64,000 nt of DNA from an uncultured Bacteroidales bacterium (GTDB lineage: Bacteria > Bacteroidota > Bacteroidia > Bacteroidales > Muribaculaceae), in the NCBI GenBank assembly GCA_900539915.1, contig UQDU01000006.1, positions 14,816 through 78,815 on the forward strand. The letters run 5' to 3'. Positions 61,300 to 64,000 of the stretch are shown here, in pieces. The position numbers and the translations under genes were made by a program. Numbering within the stretch: the stretch's first letter is position 1; every line of letters starts with the position of its first letter. The notes beneath the pieces are model-generated. The model worked only from the letters and a program-made list of their open reading frames with translations. It did no database searches and was not told the origin of the DNA.

Positions 61300-62628
61300 A
61301 TGGAAGTTAAAGAGCGTTTGATACGTGAGATCATAGGGTTTCTCAACGAGAATGCTGACTATGTGGTGTTGCGTAACTATGAGCAGTTGCCGGTGGGTAA
61401 CGATGCACGCGATATAGACATCATCATACGCCGAAAGCAGTTTCTGAAACTGCGTCATCAGCTTGTGTCATTGATAGATTCCCTCGGGTGGAGCATACTT
61501 ACATATCTTGATTCTGACCGTCTGGTCACATTTGTGTGTGCCCATATCGGGGATGATGGCGACACTGCTTTGGTGCAGTGGGATTTTTTCTTTGACACGT
61601 CGGTATGGGGCATCCGGCTTATGAGTGCGGATGAATTCCTTGCTGATAAGGAGTTCAATGGATTTCTTTGGCACTCGGGTCCTGCATCAAAGTTTCTTGA
61701 CAAGTATCTTTATGACAGGGCTGTCGGAGCACAATATCCCGAACGTTACAGAGCGGTCCGTAAGGCTGCTGAACATTTGCCGGCAGTCAATGCCAAGCTG
61801 AAAGATATATTTAGCTGTACGGATGCTGCCGCTTGTGATCAAGCCGGCCGCAAGTCGCTTATGCTAAATGCCTTCGTGCGCAATCTGACTACGAGACCGT
61901 TGGCATTGATAGGGGAGATGTCACGCTGGGGATGGTCATACATGCGTAATTATATTGGTCATGGCACTGGTTTTGCCATCGGTTTTACGGGGCCTGACGG
62001 TGCCGGCAAGACTACGGTCATTGATATGGTGATTGACCGTCTTGGCGATGTATTCCGCAAAGCGCATGCTTATTATCATTTCCGCCCGGCGCTCTTTGGC
62101 AATCTCGGCGATGTGGCTCAAAAGGCCGGGGTTAAGAAGGATGTTGACCGAAACTACAGTGATCCTCACCGTGGAGGGCGCACATCGGTGTTCAGTTCAT
62201 TGGCCCGATTGAGTTATTACACCATTGATTATATTGCCGGTTACTGGATAAAGGTGAAGTCCCAGACCCGTATAACCCGGCTCGTAATTTTTGACCGTTA
62301 TTTCAGTGACATAATATGCGATTCGCGACGTTCGCGCATCTATCTCCCGTATAAGTGCCTGAATCTGTGGCGTAAATTGCTCATCCCATCCTTGCGCTAC
62401 AATATTTTGCTTACGGCATCAACTGACACGATTCTGTCGCGCAAAAGAGAACTGTCAATGACGGATATAGAGGCAATAAACGAACGGATAGATCTCCTCG
62501 CGCCTCAGCATGGTTATCTTAAAGTGCTCAATGAATCGTCGCCTGATGAAGCCGTCAACTGTATTCTCAGGCATATTTTTACCGAGCAGCATAAAATCAA
62601 TCTTCGCCGTCTGCAATTCCACAAATGA
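61300..62628 (+). CDS. nucleotidyltransferase-like / thymidylate-kinase-like fusion
   Basis: From the ATG at 61300, preceded by GAGGTG, the protein has 442 residues. The N-terminal part resembles a nucleotidyltransferase fold (YVVLRNYEQLP, DARDIDIII with D38 and D40, and WDFFFDTSVWGI). The C-terminal part from about 225 is a P-loop kinase of the thymidylate-kinase type, with GPDGAGKTT at 231-239, a lid-like RGGRTS stretch and VIFDRYFSD. Such fusions occur in polysaccharide loci; they may phosphorylate or activate a sugar or lipid carrier. The substrate is unknown. The stop overlaps the next start (62625-62628). Confidence 0.75.
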   Translation: MEVKERLIREIIGFLNENADYVVLRNYEQLPVGNDARDIDIIIRRKQFLKLRHQLVSLIDSLGWSILTYLDSDRLVTFVCAHIGDDGDTALVQWDFFFDTSVWGIRLMSADEFLADKEFNGFLWHSGPASKFLDKYLYDRAVGAQYPERYRAVRKAAEHLPAVNAKLKDIFSCTDAAACDQAGRKSLMLNAFVRNLTTRPLALIGEMSRWGWSYMRNYIGHGTGFAIGFTGPDGAGKTTVIDMVIDRLGDVFRKAHAYYHFRPALFGNLGDVAQKAGVKKDVDRNYSDPHRGGRTSVFSSLARLSYYTIDYIAGYWIKVKSQTRITRLVIFDRYFSDIICDSRRSRIYLPYKCLNLWRKLLIPSLRYNILLTASTDTILSRKRELSMTDIEAINERIDLLAPQHGYLKVLNESSPDEAVNCILRHIFTEQHKINLRRLQFHK

Positions 62629-63878
62629 GCACTAAACCGGATTCTGCAAGGCCTCGCCTAATGGTGTCAGCCTATGCTTGCGAGCCATGGAAAGGCAGCG
62701 AGATTGGTGTCGGATGGCACTGGGTGCTGCAATTGAGCCGTGAGTTTGACCTTTGGGTCATAACAAGGGCCAACAACCGTGAGCCTATAGAACGTTGGAT
62801 GGCCGACAATCCCGGTTATGAAAATATCCATTGGGTATATTTTGATTTGTCAGCTCGTCATCTTGAGCGTAAGCATGGCCGAAAAGGCGTACACCGTTAT
62901 TACCTGAAATGGACTAAGGCGTCAGATGCACTGATAAGACAGACGATGCAGGAAAATTCTATTTCTGCCTTTATACATCTGACTTATGGCAATGCTATCT
63001 GGCCAGTAAGCCGTTACGGTGCCTCCAAGCAATTTATATGGGGACCTATAGGCGGACTGGAGACGATTCCTCGCGAATATAGCCGGCATTATGATGCTAA
63101 ATCGCGCATTATTGAGTCAGTGAGACGTCTGGCTGTAAAGTGTGTCACTTTTACACCTTCTTTCCGTCGTCGGTGCCGGAAAGCGGACCTCATATTGTGT
63201 AAGACAGATATTACCCGTAAGTCCTTGCCCGGATTTTGCAGTCATAAGGCAGTCTTGATGACTGATGTCGCAGCTGAGTCTACCCCTCATACAGCTGTTG
63301 GCTGTAGCGGCGGAGATATTTTGAAGTTGCTTTGTGTCGGCAGGCTTGATGCATGGCGCGGTTTCGATCTGGCCATTGAGGCTGTGGGCCGTCTGCGTGA
63401 CGCCGGGATGCGTGTGCATCTTGATATACTTGGTAAAGGCCCGGATAAAGCGCGACTGAAGGGAATGATTGGCACATTGAAATTGGATGGGATGGTATCA
63501 TTACGTGGAGAAGTCTCATCTGAAGACTATCGGCATTATCTGTCAGAGGCGGATATAGTGCTTAATCCTTCACTTAAGGAGGGAGCCGTCACGGTATCCT
63601 TTGATACGATGGCTGCCGGAAAACCGCTTGTTGCGCTTGACACCACCGGTTACACGAGATACTTCCGACCGGACTATTCGGTGATAATTCCGCGAGGGAG
63701 CCGCCGTGATGTCATCGCTTCCATAGTTGCCGCGGTGACCCGGCTTTCCGATAGCTCGTTACGTCAGGCTATGGGAATGGCCGCGCTTAAGGCCGCTTCG
63801 GAGGTGACTTGGAATTTTCATGGAAATGAAATCCGTAATGCGGTCCGAAATGTTATATCAGGAAATAAAGGTAATTAG
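62625..63878 (+). CDS. glycosyltransferase family 4
   Basis: A 417-residue GT-B retaining glycosyltransferase. The N-terminal domain has LMVSAYACEPWKGSEIGVGWHWVLQLS, the usual Gly-rich start of this subgroup, and FIWGPIGGLETIP. The C-terminal domain has LLCVGRLDAWRGFDLAIEAVGRL, ILGKGPDKARLKGMI, and ADIVLNPSLKEGAVTVSFDTMAAGKPLVALDTTGYTRY with the conserved Glu. Acceptor and donor are unknown. It is the last complete gene in the window. Confidence 0.92.
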   Translation: MSTKPDSARPRLMVSAYACEPWKGSEIGVGWHWVLQLSREFDLWVITRANNREPIERWMADNPGYENIHWVYFDLSARHLERKHGRKGVHRYYLKWTKASDALIRQTMQENSISAFIHLTYGNAIWPVSRYGASKQFIWGPIGGLETIPREYSRHYDAKSRIIESVRRLAVKCVTFTPSFRRRCRKADLILCKTDITRKSLPGFCSHKAVLMTDVAAESTPHTAVGCSGGDILKLLCVGRLDAWRGFDLAIEAVGRLRDAGMRVHLDILGKGPDKARLKGMIGTLKLDGMVSLRGEVSSEDYRHYLSEADIVLNPSLKEGAVTVSFDTMAAGKPLVALDTTGYTRYFRPDYSVIIPRGSRRDVIASIVAAVTRLSDSSLRQAMGMAALKAASEVTWNFHGNEIRNAVRNVISGNKGN

Positions 63879-63927
63879 AGGGTGTTTAATAACAAAAGTT
63901 AAAACCTGAGTGTTGTATCTGTTGATT

Positions 63928-63990
63928 AAATGGCTGGTTGTGAGTAGGAAGCATAGCGGTGCTATGTGACCGACGAGCAACAGCCAGTTA
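63928..63990. repeat. imperfect palindrome at the right edge
   Basis: CATAGC-GGT-GCTATG (63952-63966) is nested in a wider imperfect inverted repeat (AAATGGCTGGTTG near 63928 with CAACAGCCAGTT near 63978-63989). No gene is visible from 63879 to 64000. It may be a terminator-like structure or the end of an insertion element that continues past the window. Confidence 0.4.
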
Positions 63991-64000
63991 ACAAAAGAGA

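Noticed and set aside
1..64000. search for CRISPR arrays, tRNA, rRNA and defence systems
   Set aside because: No regularly spaced repeats, no cloverleaf or rRNA-like segments and no nuclease/toxin gene clusters were recognised by reading. A tool-based search could still find a tRNA I missed.

Overview
The window comes from a member of the Bacteroidales, most likely a gut Muribaculaceae-like bacterium. The evidence is a Complex I gene set without nuoE, nuoF and nuoG, an atp operon in the order atpD-C-B-E-F-H-A-G with a short epsilon subunit, a sodium-pumping methylmalonyl-CoA decarboxylase operon, promoters of the Bacteroidetes type (TAnnTTTG at -7), few Shine-Dalgarno sites, and an UpxY-type antiterminator heading a surface-polysaccharide locus. 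The genus assignment is inference.

Layout. 1-2.7 kb: the 3' part of ftsH, a DUF1919 gene and a small basic unknown protein, all on +. 2.7-4.6 kb: palindrome-rich non-coding DNA around an IS110-family element. 4.6-23.4 kb, minus strand: one long energy block transcribed nuoA-B-CD-H, then the whole ATP synthase operon (atpD-C-B-E-F-H-A-G), then nuoI-J-K-L-M-N, and finally a zinc-ribbon membrane protein. The proton-pumping dehydrogenase is therefore split around the ATP synthase genes with no clear promoter at either junction. 23.6-26.3 kb: a C69 dipeptidase (-) and a DUF1460 cysteine amidase-like protein (+), transcribed divergently. 26.4-31.2 kb: methylmalonyl-CoA epimerase and the decarboxylase subunits (mmdA, a lamin-tail/OadG fusion, biotin carrier, mmdB), the last steps from succinate to propionate coupled to Na+ export, ended by a strong hairpin. 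31.4-40.5 kb: housekeeping genes on + (tRNA t6A dehydratase, asnA, acyl-CoA synthetase, prfB with its programmed frameshift, a UvrD/PcrA helicase, nspC).

40.6-63.9 kb: a polysaccharide locus on +. It contains an UpxY antiterminator, a Wzx flippase, many glycosyltransferases (GT2, GT8, GT4, DUF616, WbsX), a HAD/unknown fusion, two acyltransferases, a Wzy polymerase and a nucleotidyltransferase-kinase fusion. Large parts (about 45-51 and 55-59 kb) are visibly more AT-rich than the rest, as in horizontally assembled O-antigen or capsule loci. Two genes in it are broken in informative ways. A galactofuranosyltransferase-like gene is interrupted by a 160-bp MITE with perfect 12-bp inverted ends and a 6-bp target duplication. 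A GT8 gene is out of frame at an (AT)7 tract and would be restored by loss of one AT unit, so it may be phase-variable.

No rRNA, tRNA or CRISPR array was recognised.
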